Assembly: GCA_039683515.1 (NCBI GenBank)
Contig: JBDKRG010000003.1
Location: 1-64,000 of the forward strand
Direction of reading: 5' to 3'
DNA from: JAJFUE01 sp039683515
GTDB lineage: Bacteria; Sumerlaeota; Sumerlaeia; MVZB01
DNA length: 64,000 nt
In this document: positions 34,938 to 43,495 of the stretch, in pieces
Layout of the letters: every line of letters starts with the position of its first letter
How positions within the stretch are numbered: position 1 is the first letter of the stretch
The notes under the pieces: model-generated
Told to the model about the DNA's origin: nothing
Database searches by the model: none
The model's input: only the letters and a program-made list of their open reading frames with translations
Translations under genes and position numbers: made by a program

Positions 34938-36164
34938 ATGCGCAAGGTCATCCTGTTTACCGCGCTTCTGCTGGCCGGGCTCGGGCTGTCGCAGGTCGTC
35001 GCCCACGCGGCGCCGGGAGCCCACGCCTTCACGAACGGGGTCCGGCTGCTCACGATGGCGGCCCTGTCGTTCATCATGATCCACGTCGGGTACGAGTTCG
35101 AGATCGACAAGAGCAGGCTGCGGCGCTACGGCTGGGATTACTTTATCGCGTTCAGCGCGGCGACCGTGCCGTGGATTTTCGTGACGCTGTACTTCGTGTT
35201 CGTGATGACGCCGCGGGGGTCGTGGGCGGGCTGGCAGGCGTGGCAGGAGACGCTGCTGGCCGGCCGGTTTGCCGCGCCGACGTCGGCCGGCGTGCTGTTC
35301 ACGATGCTGGCGGCGGCCGGGCTCGGGGCGACGTGGGTGTTTCACAAGGCGCGCGTGCTGGCGATCTTCGACGATCTCGACACGGTCCTGCTGATGATCC
35401 CGCTGCAAATGATGATGGTCGGGCTGGTGTGGCAACTGGGCGTCGTCCTGGTGATCGTGATCGCGGTCGTGGCGGCGGCCTATCACTGGCTGCACCGGCT
35501 CGCCATCCCGGTCGCCTGGAACTGGGTCCTGGGCTATGCGCTCGTCATCACGCTGGCGAGCGAGTCCGTCTACGTCGTCACCCGGGCCGTCGACCCCGCC
35601 ATGGGGGTTCACCTCGAAGTGCTGCTGCCGGCGTTCGCGCTCGGGTGCGTGATGCGGCGGCATCCGCTCGATACGCTCCAGCTCGCCGAGGATCTGGAAG
35701 GGCCGGAAGGCCGCGGCGAGGCGATCGCGGACTCGGCGGTCTCGGCGGCGTTCATGTTCCTGGTCGGATTGAGCATGCCGCCGATTTTCGGCGATTCGGG
35801 CGAGGAGGCCGCCACCCTCACCGCCGCCCAGCCGATGCCGGGGTGGGAGATGATCGCCGGCCACGTTCTGGCCGTCACGCTGCTGTCGAACTTGGGGAAG
35901 CTCGCCCCGATGTTCTGCTACCGCGACGAGGCGACGTTCAAGGAGCGCGTCGCGGTCGCCGTGGCGATGTGGCCCAGAGGCGAAGTCGGGGCGGGGATCC
36001 TGGTCATCAGCCTGAGCTACGGCGTGGGCGGGCCGGTGATCACGGTGGCGCTGCTGAGCCTCGCCCTGAACCTGTCGCTGACGGCGATCTTTATCGTGAT
36101 CGTCAAGAGGCTTCTGGCCGAAGTCCCGGCGCCCGAGGATCGCGCGATGCGGCCGGAATCGTAA
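34938..36164 (+). CDS. Diverged CPA-type antiporter
   Basis: 408 residues with a signal-like first helix and about 11 further hydrophobic segments. It shares family marks with its neighbour: PTSAGVLFTMLAAAGL, VLAIFDDLDTVLLMIPL with the acidic pair, and MWPRGEVGAGILVISLSYG. It lacks the initial helices of the typical family member. Both genes are on the plus strand and could work together; hetero-oligomer formation is speculation. The frame is intact. Confidence 0.82.
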   Translation: MRKVILFTALLLAGLGLSQVVAHAAPGAHAFTNGVRLLTMAALSFIMIHVGYEFEIDKSRLRRYGWDYFIAFSAATVPWIFVTLYFVFVMTPRGSWAGWQAWQETLLAGRFAAPTSAGVLFTMLAAAGLGATWVFHKARVLAIFDDLDTVLLMIPLQMMMVGLVWQLGVVLVIVIAVVAAAYHWLHRLAIPVAWNWVLGYALVITLASESVYVVTRAVDPAMGVHLEVLLPAFALGCVMRRHPLDTLQLAEDLEGPEGRGEAIADSAVSAAFMFLVGLSMPPIFGDSGEEAATLTAAQPMPGWEMIAGHVLAVTLLSNLGKLAPMFCYRDEATFKERVAVAVAMWPRGEVGAGILVISLSYGVGGPVITVALLSLALNLSLTAIFIVIVKRLLAEVPAPEDRAMRPES

Positions 36165-36301
36165 CGAGTCGTCGGCCAGGGATGAGCCGGTCGCGCGCGG
36201 CCCGGGGAAAATCGAAAATCAATTCTGAAAAAACCGGCCCGCTTGACAGCCGCATGGGTTTTGGTGGAGCTTGGGGGGAAGATTGCGCGGCCGAGGAGCC
36301 C

Positions 36302-37162
36302 ATGAGCCTGCCCACCATCGCCATCGTGACCCCCAGCCTGAACCAGGGCCGCTACCTCGAGCAGACGATCCGCAGCGTCGTCGAGCAGGACTACCCCGCC
36401 CTGCGGTACTGGGTCCAGGACGGCGGCTCGACCGACGGCAGCCTCGACATCATCAAAAAATACGAGCCGCAACTGGCCGGCTGGACGAGCGGCCGCGATG
36501 AGGGCCATGCCGACGCCGTCAACCGCGGGTTCTCGCGGATCGAGGGCGAGGTCATGGCGTTCATCAACAGCGACGACTACTACCTGCCGGGGGCGCTGCG
36601 CGCCGCCGGCGAGGCGTTCGCCGCCGACCCGGAGCTGGACATGATCTACGGCGACGCGCTCTACGTCGACCCCGACGACCGGCCGCTGGTCATCGACGTC
36701 CTGCCCGCATACGACTGGGAGGACCTCAAGCGGATCTGCATCGTGCCGCAGCAGGCGTGCTTCTGGCGGAGGCGCGCGTGGGAGGCGGCCGGCGGGCTCG
36801 GCCGCGCCCTGTGGTTTTCGTTCGACTACGAGTTCTTCCTGAAGGTGGCGGAAAAAGGGAAGGTCCGGCACGTGCCGCGGCTGATGGCGGCCTACCGCCA
36901 CCACATGCAGGCCAAGACCAGCCACAGCCGCGGCCGCTGGGCCGAGGACGACCGCAAGCTGCGCGAGCGCTACCTCGGCCGGCCCGAGTGGGATTTCGGC
37001 GACTGGCTGCGGCTCAAGTGGCTCACCACGCGCCAGATCGCGGCGATCGGCATGCGCAGCCTCAGGGGCGAGCGCTTCCCGACGCTCGTCCCGGCGCGCT
37101 GGCAGCGCGTGGCGCGGCGCCGCATGGAACGGCTCATCGCCGACCGTGGCGAGAAAAATTGA
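36302..37162 (+). CDS. Family 2 glycosyltransferase
   Basis: 286 residues, GT-A fold. TIAIVTPSLNQGRYLEQTIRS-type start binds the nucleotide; VQDGGSTDGSLDII, FINSDDYYLPGAL (DxD-like NSDD) and the acceptor-side SFDYEFFLKVAEKG follow. The basic C-terminal helix (WQRVARRRMERLIADRG) may touch the membrane. GAGGAG ends 3-4 nt before ATG. A long open frame starting at 33389 reads into this gene but is not coding upstream. An epimerase gene follows, suggesting surface polysaccharide synthesis. Confidence 0.92.
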   Translation: MSLPTIAIVTPSLNQGRYLEQTIRSVVEQDYPALRYWVQDGGSTDGSLDIIKKYEPQLAGWTSGRDEGHADAVNRGFSRIEGEVMAFINSDDYYLPGALRAAGEAFAADPELDMIYGDALYVDPDDRPLVIDVLPAYDWEDLKRICIVPQQACFWRRRAWEAAGGLGRALWFSFDYEFFLKVAEKGKVRHVPRLMAAYRHHMQAKTSHSRGRWAEDDRKLRERYLGRPEWDFGDWLRLKWLTTRQIAAIGMRSLRGERFPTLVPARWQRVARRRMERLIADRGEKN

Positions 37163-37188
37163 CACGGCGCGGCCTGTGCGCGGAATAT
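37159..37188 (+). promoter_or_regulatory. Possible promoter of the epimerase gene
   Basis: Perfect TTGACA, overlapping the glycosyltransferase stop, then 18 nt and GAATAT. The leader to the GTG start would be about 40 nt. The -10 is weak. Confidence 0.4.
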
Positions 37189-37234
37189 GAATGTGTCGCT
37201 ACGGATTCGTCGATTCAATTCAAGGAGCAATACC

Positions 37235-38257
37235 GTGACCTTCGACTGGAGTCGCAAACATGTGCTCGTGACCGGCGGGGCTTCGTTCATCGGCTCGCAC
37301 CTGGTCGACGCCCTCGCGGAGCGCGGCGCCGCGATCCGCGTCGTCGATAACCTCTCCAGCGGCCGGCTGGCCAACATCCAGGACCGGATCGGCGACGGCC
37401 AGGTCGAGTTCATCGAAGCCAACCTGCTCGACAGCGCCGTCTGCCGCAAGGCGGTCGAGGGGATGAACTACGTGTTCCACCTCGCCGCCGACCACGGCGG
37501 GCGCGGCTACGTCGACCTGCACCAGGCCGCCTGCGCGACCAACCTCGCGCTCGACGGCAACCTGTTCCTGGCCGCGCGCAACGCCGAGGTCGAGAAGGTC
37601 GTCTACGCCTCCTCGGGGTGCGTCTACCCCAATCACCTCCAGACCGACCCGAGCGAAGTCCTCTATCTGACCGAGGACATGGTCGGGCCGCCGTACGACT
37701 CGGACAACCTCTACGGCTGGGCCAAGCTCATGGCCGAGATGACGCTCAAGGCGTACTACCAGGACTGGGGGATGAAGTCGGCGTCGTGCCGGTTCTTCAC
37801 CGTCTACGGCGACCGCGGCCACGAAAACCACGCCGTCATCGCGATGATCGCGCGCTGCTTCGTCAAGCAGTCGCCGTTCGTCGTGTGGGGCAACGGCGAG
37901 CAGATCCGCAACTGGACGCACGTCAGCGACATCGTCAGCGGCATGGTCGCCTCCGCCGAGAAGATCGACGACGGCACGGCGGTGAATTTGGGGACGATGG
38001 AGCGCACCCGCGTCATCGACGCCGTCCACGACATCATGGACTACACCGGCCACCACGCGCCGATCGAGCTGCACCCCGAGATGCCGACCGGCCCGATGAA
38101 CCGCGTCGCCGAAAACAGCCTCGCCAGAAAGCTGCTCGGCTGGGAGCCGAAGGTCAAATTCATGGACGGCTTCCACAAGACGGCTGACTGGTATTTCAAG
38201 ACCAAGGACCGCGAAGCCGTCGGGGCGGCGCTGGGAACAAGGCTGACGGAGCGGTAA
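37235..38257 (+). CDS. NAD-dependent sugar epimerase/dehydratase
   Basis: 340 residues of the extended SDR family. Rossmann motif VTGGASFIGSHL, Ser in SSGCVYPN, YGWAK catalytic pair, HLAADHGG and RNWTHVSD. It acts on nucleotide-linked sugars, for example GDP-mannose 3,5-epimerase-like or UDP-glucose 4-epimerase-like; the DHGGRGYVD stretch recalls GDP-mannose-epimerase-type enzymes. Start is GTG at 37235 because AAGGAG (37222-37227) lies 7 nt away; an ATG at 37187 is upstream of that site. It pairs with the glycosyltransferase gene. Confidence 0.9.
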   Translation: MTFDWSRKHVLVTGGASFIGSHLVDALAERGAAIRVVDNLSSGRLANIQDRIGDGQVEFIEANLLDSAVCRKAVEGMNYVFHLAADHGGRGYVDLHQAACATNLALDGNLFLAARNAEVEKVVYASSGCVYPNHLQTDPSEVLYLTEDMVGPPYDSDNLYGWAKLMAEMTLKAYYQDWGMKSASCRFFTVYGDRGHENHAVIAMIARCFVKQSPFVVWGNGEQIRNWTHVSDIVSGMVASAEKIDDGTAVNLGTMERTRVIDAVHDIMDYTGHHAPIELHPEMPTGPMNRVAENSLARKLLGWEPKVKFMDGFHKTADWYFKTKDREAVGAALGTRLTER

Positions 38258-38287
38258 AAAAAAGAAATACATCACGCAAAAACGCAA

Positions 38288-38326
38288 AAGGGCAAAATCC
38301 GCGAAAGGAAATGCGGGTTTGCCCTT
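38288..38326 (+). terminator. Terminator after the epimerase gene
   Basis: AAGGGCAAA and TTTGCCCTT enclose an inner CCGC/GCGG pair, giving a two-step hairpin about 30 nt after the stop. It is followed by ATGTTTTC. Confidence 0.6.
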
Positions 38327-38406
38327 ATGTTTTCAAGACCTCAACAATAGGTCTTATGACCTATACATTGCGTCACCGTACGAGCGCTCATTCAGAGGCA
38401 AGCTAG

Positions 38407-38437
38407 ACTGAAGCTTGAACTCCGAACCGAAATTTCC
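38407..38437. repeat. GAACTCCGAACCGAAAT repeat, intergenic copy
   Basis: A 31 bp segment ending TTGAACTCCGAACCGAAAT plus TTCC is nearly identical to 40948-40977, which lies inside the YfhO-like gene (one mismatch and one gap). Confidence 0.85.
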
Positions 38438-38440
38438 GGA

Positions 38441-38462
38441 GTCGGGTCGGAGACCCGACCTA
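38441..38462. repeat. REP-like hairpin, tgt end
   Basis: GTCGGGT and ACCCGAC form a 7 bp stem with loop CGGAG. Read on the minus strand it starts GGGTAGGTCGGGT, where TAG is the tgt stop. Same family as 25814-25837. Confidence 0.8.
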
Positions 38463-39584
38463 CCCTTCTTCGGCCTGCAAGTAAACCTTGGCGATTTCGG
38501 CGCGGAGTTGCGGGAGGGTGGAGGCGCGAACGGCTTGGCGGATGCGGTCCATGAGGCGCCAGAAGAACGTCAGGTTGTGACCGGTCAGCAGGCGCGAGGA
38601 TAGGATTTCATTGCACGTGTAGAGGTGGCGCAGGTAGGCGCGACTGTAATGGCGGCAGGCCTCGCACGGGCAGCCGGCCTCGAGGGGAGTGTCGTCCTCG
38701 GCGTACTGGGCCTGCTTCATCGAGCGGACGCCCTCGAACGTGAAGACGCGGCCGTTGCGGGCGTTGCGCGTCGGCACGACGCAGTCGAACATGTCGACGC
38801 CGCGCGCGACCATGTCGATTAAATTTAATGGCAAACCAATCCCCATCGCGTAGCGCGGTCTGTCTTCCGGCAGCGGGCCGATCGCCGCCTCGAGCATCGA
38901 CATCATGAGCGGCTCGGGCTCGCCGACGGAGAGGCCGCCGATCGCATAGCCGGGCAGGTCGATCTCGGCCGTGCGGCGGGCGCTGTAGTCTCTCAATTCA
39001 GGATTAAAATGCCCCTGCACGATCCCGAACAGGTGGCTCGTGTCCTGGCGCGGCGCGTGGGCGCGCTTGCATCGCTCCAGCCACCGCAGCGTCATGTCGA
39101 CCGACGCGCGGACGGCCTCGGCGGGGGCGTCGAAGTCGAGGCACTCGTCGAACGCCATCACGATGTCCGAGCCGAGCCGGTGCTGGATCGCGATCGAATC
39201 CTCGGGGCGCATCATGATCTTCGCGCCGTCGTAGGGCGAGCTGAACTCGGCGCCGTCCTCGCTGATCTTGCGCATGTCGGCGAGCGAATAGACCTGGAAG
39301 CCGCCCGAGTCGGTGAGGATCGCGTGCGGCCAGTTCATGAACTTGTGCAGGCCGCCGAGCCGCTCGATCAGCTCGCTCCCCGGCCGCAGGTGCAGGTGGA
39401 ACGTATTTCCTAATATTAGTTTATAGCCAATATCCGAGACTTCCTCCGGCAGCATGGCCTTGACCGTGCCGCGCGTGCCGACGGGCATGAACGCGGGCGT
39501 TTCGATCTCGCAGCCGTGAAGGTGAAGGATGCCGGTGCGGGCGCGGGAGTTGGCATCGCGGGCGGTGATGGTGAAGAGGGTCAT
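38460..39584 (-). CDS. tgt: tRNA-guanine transglycosylase (queuine)
   Basis: Exchanges guanine for preQ1 in the wobble position of GUN tRNAs. 374 residues. Nucleophile/acid motifs DSGGFQVYSL and DCVVPTRNARNG, base pocket GGLSVGEP, and the zinc site CPCEACRHYSRAYLRHL with a later His. ATG 39584 is chosen (the longer frame adds residues without family match). It lies 10 nt after the YfhO-like stop in a coupled minus-strand set. It ends GAA-GGG-TAG, with the TAG in a REP-like hairpin. No other queuosine genes are near. Confidence 0.96.
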   Translation of the reverse strand: MTLFTITARDANSRARTGILHLHGCEIETPAFMPVGTRGTVKAMLPEEVSDIGYKLILGNTFHLHLRPGSELIERLGGLHKFMNWPHAILTDSGGFQVYSLADMRKISEDGAEFSSPYDGAKIMMRPEDSIAIQHRLGSDIVMAFDECLDFDAPAEAVRASVDMTLRWLERCKRAHAPRQDTSHLFGIVQGHFNPELRDYSARRTAEIDLPGYAIGGLSVGEPEPLMMSMLEAAIGPLPEDRPRYAMGIGLPLNLIDMVARGVDMFDCVVPTRNARNGRVFTFEGVRSMKQAQYAEDDTPLEAGCPCEACRHYSRAYLRHLYTCNEILSSRLLTGHNLTFFWRLMDRIRQAVRASTLPQLRAEIAKVYLQAEEG

Positions 39585-39594
39585 CTTGTTTTTT

Positions 39595-42060
39595 TCAACC
39601 ACGGAAGGCTCGGGATACACGGAAATGAAATGCAATGAAAAATGCGAGAATCGATAGCGTTAATAATGAAATGTAAGTCCCCAGGACCTGGCTCATCGGG
39701 TCGTATTCGAGGCGGAACGCGCTTTGGCCGGCGGGGACCCAGACGCCGAGGAAATAGCCGTCCAGGCGCGAGAGGAGGTTCGAGACGTCCTCGCTGTTCG
39801 ACCACAGGCGCCAGCCGGGGGCGGCGGGTTCGGCCAGCTCGATCAGGCCGGAGGCGGTGGCCATCAGGCGCAGATCGATCAGGCCGGGCCCCTGCGCGAA
39901 GACGCGCGGCTGAAGGTGCATGTCGCGTTGCGCCCAGCTTCGGCCGTAAAGCTTCGGGCTGGCCGCGTCCTCGTGCGTGATGGTCGTCGACTCGTAGGGG
40001 TTGAAGCCGGGCTGCGCGAGCCGGTCGAGGACGTCCTTCCACGAGGGCACGACTTTGACGTGGCGGACCTGGCGGATGTATTGGACGCCGTGTTTGTGCA
40101 GCAGCAGCATGTCGCCGTGGCGGTCGACGGCCTGCCAGCCGGCGGGGGGCGTCCCGGCCGAGGCCGGCGCCAGGATGTATTGCATCCCGAACAGGCGCGC
40201 GAAGTTGGGGTGCGTGAAGCCGAGTTTATTGAGCAGGTCGAAGTAGCGGCCGTAGGCGACGGGGTGGTAGCCGTGCGCCGAGCCGACCTGGCGGAAGCTG
40301 GCGTAGTCGGAAAGCGTGAGCGCCTGGTTGGAGAGCTCGTTGCCGAGCTGGATGTAGCGGACGGGAACTTCCTCGCGCGCCCAGCGCTCGAGCGCCCAGT
40401 GCGAAGTCAGCCACGCGTGGTACGGCGCGACGGGCTCGGCCGACCAGAACGGCTTGGCGTTATTGATCAGGTCGCGGCCCCAGACAAGAGTCATAAAAAT
40501 GATTAACAGGGGGATGATTCGTGTGTTTTGAGGCCAGTTACGGATAGACAGCGCCATTAAAAACATGGCGAGTAGAATTTGCGCAAGCGGATGCAGCATT
40601 TGATTCATGGCTGCACCCGAAAATCCGGGTGTGTTCAGGGCGCGCAGGGACATCAACACAATACATGAGACGATGAGCGCAACCAGTAACACTACAGTCA
40701 GACATTTTATCCGGCGAGCATTTCTTGTTGATAACATTACGATGAAATCATCGACGCCGAACGCGGCGGCGGTCGTCATCGCGTAGGCGAAGACGGCCAT
40801 CATCGTCGACGGCGAGCGGAAGTGCGACAGGCCGGGGATGACGACGAGGGCGAATTTGTAAACGGGGCCGATGTAGCGGCCCATGCTCAGGACGAGCGCG
40901 GCGGCGGCGAGAAGGATGTAACCCAGCGCGCGGTTGTTCCGGAGCAAACTGAAGTTTGAACTCCGAACCGAAATTCCATCTCCCCCATTTTGCATAAAGC
41001 CGGAGATGAGGGCGACCAGTGCGAAGACGAGAACGCCCGCGCCGACGTAGTCGCTCACCACGCGCTCGGGCGTGAGCGTGATCTTGGAGCCGGGGGCGCT
41101 TTCGCCGTAGCGGCCCAGGTAGGCGCCGCGGCCGCCCGGGACCGAGTCGCCCAGCAGGCGCGGCAGCGCGAATTCGAACGCCTCCTCGGGCGGGAGCGAC
41201 CCGCGCGTCTCGTCTTCCCACGAGAGCTTGCCCTCGCGGTTGGAGAGCCGCGCGAACTCCGCCGTCGGCACCCAGAAGATGGCGGAGAGGCCGAGGGCCG
41301 CGGCAAGCGCGACGGCGCCCCATGCTAAATTGCGGATTGCGGATTGCGGATTGCGGAATGACAGAATCGCGGATTGCGGATTGCGGAAGCGGGAAACGAA
41401 GACGGCGAGGGATTCGAGCAGACCGGTGCCGAGCGTCAGCCAGACGATCTGCAGGTGGCCGGCGGTGACTTGCAGGGCCAGGCCGACGGCGAACGGGGCG
41501 ATGCCGCGGCGCGGGCGGTCGCCGGCCAGCTCGCGCATGCCGGTCGTGACGATCGGGAGCCAGGCGAGCGTTTGCAGCTTTTGAATGTGGCCGGGGCCGA
41601 CGAGCGTCGCCAGGTGGCCGCCGAAACCGAACGACAGCCCGGCCAGGCCCGCCGCGATCCAGCCGAGCCCGCGCCGCCGGCACGCCCACGCCATCGCGAG
41701 CGCGGCCAATAATAAATGCAATGGATATTGGATATTAAATGCCAATGGGTAAGAGAGAAATGCGCTCAGCCAGCCCGGCGGGTAAAACGGCATGAAGGTT
41801 TGCGAGGCGACGAACGGCTCGCCGCCGAACCACGCCGGGTTCCAGAGCGGGATGCGGCCGGTTTTGCGGATCTGCGACCACCCCCACCACGAGGCCGGGT
41901 AATCGTGGCTGAGCGTGTCCTGGCCGGCGAGGACGGAATTGCCCAGATTGAGTTCTTGAAACATTTCCGGCCGGCGCGAGCCGACGTTGGCCGAAAGAAA
42001 ATATGCCGTGCACAGCCACGCGGCCAGCCACGGCAGGATGTAGAGAGATTTGATCCGCAT
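39595..42060 (-). CDS. YfhO-like polytopic membrane protein with in-frame repeat insertions
   Basis: 821 residues, about 12 transmembrane helices in the first 520 and a periplasmic C-terminal domain, then one final helix. The plan and GHLQIVWLT, HDYPASWWGWSQ and FRSPSTMMAVFAYAM fit bacterial YfhO/GT-C-type membrane proteins linked to glycan transfer. Two stretches are translated repeats: RFRNPQSAILSFRNPQSAIRN (41328-41388, between helices) and ISVRSSNFSLLRNN (40948-40977, loop before a helix). Both keep frame. It is coupled to the GHL10-like gene by TGATG and precedes tgt by 10 nt. A conserved acidic residue near the N-terminus in GQDTLSHDYP could be the active-site Asp. Confidence 0.8.
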   Translation of the reverse strand: MRIKSLYILPWLAAWLCTAYFLSANVGSRRPEMFQELNLGNSVLAGQDTLSHDYPASWWGWSQIRKTGRIPLWNPAWFGGEPFVASQTFMPFYPPGWLSAFLSYPLAFNIQYPLHLLLAALAMAWACRRRGLGWIAAGLAGLSFGFGGHLATLVGPGHIQKLQTLAWLPIVTTGMRELAGDRPRRGIAPFAVGLALQVTAGHLQIVWLTLGTGLLESLAVFVSRFRNPQSAILSFRNPQSAIRNLAWGAVALAAALGLSAIFWVPTAEFARLSNREGKLSWEDETRGSLPPEEAFEFALPRLLGDSVPGGRGAYLGRYGESAPGSKITLTPERVVSDYVGAGVLVFALVALISGFMQNGGDGISVRSSNFSLLRNNRALGYILLAAAALVLSMGRYIGPVYKFALVVIPGLSHFRSPSTMMAVFAYAMTTAAAFGVDDFIVMLSTRNARRIKCLTVVLLVALIVSCIVLMSLRALNTPGFSGAAMNQMLHPLAQILLAMFLMALSIRNWPQNTRIIPLLIIFMTLVWGRDLINNAKPFWSAEPVAPYHAWLTSHWALERWAREEVPVRYIQLGNELSNQALTLSDYASFRQVGSAHGYHPVAYGRYFDLLNKLGFTHPNFARLFGMQYILAPASAGTPPAGWQAVDRHGDMLLLHKHGVQYIRQVRHVKVVPSWKDVLDRLAQPGFNPYESTTITHEDAASPKLYGRSWAQRDMHLQPRVFAQGPGLIDLRLMATASGLIELAEPAAPGWRLWSNSEDVSNLLSRLDGYFLGVWVPAGQSAFRLEYDPMSQVLGTYISLLTLSILAFFIAFHFRVSRAFRG
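40948..40977. repeat. GAACTCCGAACCGAAAT repeat inside the YfhO-like gene
   Basis: Genic copy of the 38407-38437 element. On the minus strand it encodes GISVRSSNFSL in a loop before a transmembrane helix. Confidence 0.85.
41328..41388. repeat. GGATTGC tandem repeats inside the YfhO-like gene
   Basis: Two runs of GGATTGC words (three or four, then two) separated by AATGACAGAATC. On the minus strand they code for FRNPQSAILSFRNPQSAIRN. The same words elsewhere in the window are strictly intergenic. Confidence 0.88.
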
Positions 42061-43490
42061 CAGGCGCGCACGTCCAGGCCGGCCATGCGCACGAAGCGGC
42101 GCGCGAGGCCAAGATAGCGCAGCACGTCGTCGCCGACCTTGACCGGCTCGAGCCGGCCGCGGCGGATGAACTGTTCGACGCCGAGGATGTTCTGCTCGAT
42201 GACCTGCAGCATGGAGAAGTTGTCGGGCATGGGGAGCTGCCGCGTCAGGATGCGCAGCATGTCGGCCATGAGCGGGCCGAGCGGGCTGCCGTCCTGGTGG
42301 CGCAGGCGCACCTGGTCGAGGAGCCAGATCGCGGTGCGGACGGGGCTCGCCTCGGCGATCATCGCCGGCTCGCTGAAGTAGGATTCGCGGATCGCGAGCG
42401 CCTCGTCCGGCGTCATCAGGTTCTGGAACTGCACGATGAAGCCGGGGATCGGGTACTTGTAGAGCATGCGGATCGGGACGCGCAGGCTGGCCGGATCCTC
42501 GACCGTGACGATCGGCGAGAACAGGACGCGGTCGCCGAGGAAGGCGTAGTCGGCGGCCAGGCGCGAGCCGAGGTTCGCGCTCAGCGGCTCGTCGTCGGGG
42601 TCGATCAGCAACTCGTCGACGGCGCCGCTTTCCATGAGCTCGGGCCAGTCCATGAGGCGCACGTTGCGGTCGATGACGCGCTGGGTCGGCGGCTCCATGC
42701 GCCAGTGCGGGCGCGCGCGGCAGATGAACCGCAGCGCCCGGCGCGCGCGCAAGATCCGGTGGCGCAGGTAGCCGAGCGTCTCGTGCGACATCTCGAGCTG
42801 CCACTGCCGGATGCGCTCCATGTTATTGATGCCGTCGGCGACGAGGTCGGCCCCGTCGAAGGCCTCGCGATACTGCTCCAGGCACGAGTCGCAGAAGCAG
42901 TACGGGAAATTGTGGAGCGAGCCGCCGTGCAGGCCGTAGCTGCTGTAGTAGAGGACGACCCCGCTGACCGGGTAGCCGTGCGCCACCTCGGTCAGGACGT
43001 CGCCGATGTAGCGGCGATAGTCCTTGTTGAGCGGGCACGGGTGCCAGATCTCGTAGCGGCGGTGATAGGCGGTCTGGTAGTTGGGGTGCGCGCGCAGCCG
43101 CCAGTCGGGGTGGCTGTGGAGCAGCTTGTGCTCGGCGATCGAAAAGCGCGGGTGAAAATTGAACGGGCGGCCGTAGGCCCACACCGTCAGGCCCGCCGCC
43201 CGCGCGATGCGGCACGCCTCGGCCAGCGGGTTCCACTTGCTGAACAGCGGGCTGATCCGCTTCATGCCGTAGGAGCGGGCGGCCTCGCTCGGGAAGAGCG
43301 TCCAGCCGTTGTTGTAGATCGGGAAGAGGAGCAGGTTGAAGCCGGCCTCGGCGGCGCGCTGGATCTCGTGCTCCAGCGAGACCGGCGAGAGGTTGCGCAC
43401 GAGGTTGATCACGTAGCCGCGCGTCTGCGGGGTGGCCATCCGGGTTTCCTCGGCGGCAACGGGCCTGAGCATGGCGGCAAGGGCGTTCAT
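42060..43490 (-). CDS. Glycoside hydrolase-like protein (GHL10-type TIM barrel)
   Basis: 476 residues without a signal peptide. RGYVINLVRNLSPVSLEHEIQ, AAEAGFNLLLFPIYNNGWTLFPSE and ARAAGLTVWAYGRPFNFHPR resemble the GHL10/DUF4015-like families of predicted glycosidases; later parts contain a CFCDSCLEQY metal-type pair and SGVVLYYSSYGLHGG. Catalytic acids cannot be assigned with confidence. It is first in a minus-strand set with the YfhO-like gene (TGATG overlap) and tgt. AGGA of the CAGGACT repeat lies 6 nt before ATG. A link to polysaccharide handling is inferred from its neighbour. Confidence 0.75.
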   Translation of the reverse strand: MNALAAMLRPVAAEETRMATPQTRGYVINLVRNLSPVSLEHEIQRAAEAGFNLLLFPIYNNGWTLFPSEAARSYGMKRISPLFSKWNPLAEACRIARAAGLTVWAYGRPFNFHPRFSIAEHKLLHSHPDWRLRAHPNYQTAYHRRYEIWHPCPLNKDYRRYIGDVLTEVAHGYPVSGVVLYYSSYGLHGGSLHNFPYCFCDSCLEQYREAFDGADLVADGINNMERIRQWQLEMSHETLGYLRHRILRARRALRFICRARPHWRMEPPTQRVIDRNVRLMDWPELMESGAVDELLIDPDDEPLSANLGSRLAADYAFLGDRVLFSPIVTVEDPASLRVPIRMLYKYPIPGFIVQFQNLMTPDEALAIRESYFSEPAMIAEASPVRTAIWLLDQVRLRHQDGSPLGPLMADMLRILTRQLPMPDNFSMLQVIEQNILGVEQFIRRGRLEPVKVGDDVLRYLGLARRFVRMAGLDVRA

Positions 43491-43495
43491 GAAAA

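Noticed and set aside
36243..36280. Promoter with perfect TTGACA upstream of the glycosyltransferase
   Set aside because: No -10-like sequence at 15-19 nt; the region downstream is G-rich.
33389..37162. A single 1257-codon plus-strand open frame spanning both antiporters into the glycosyltransferase
   Set aside because: Only the last 286 codons have protein-family features. The earlier part is an out-of-frame shadow of the antiporter genes in GC-rich DNA.
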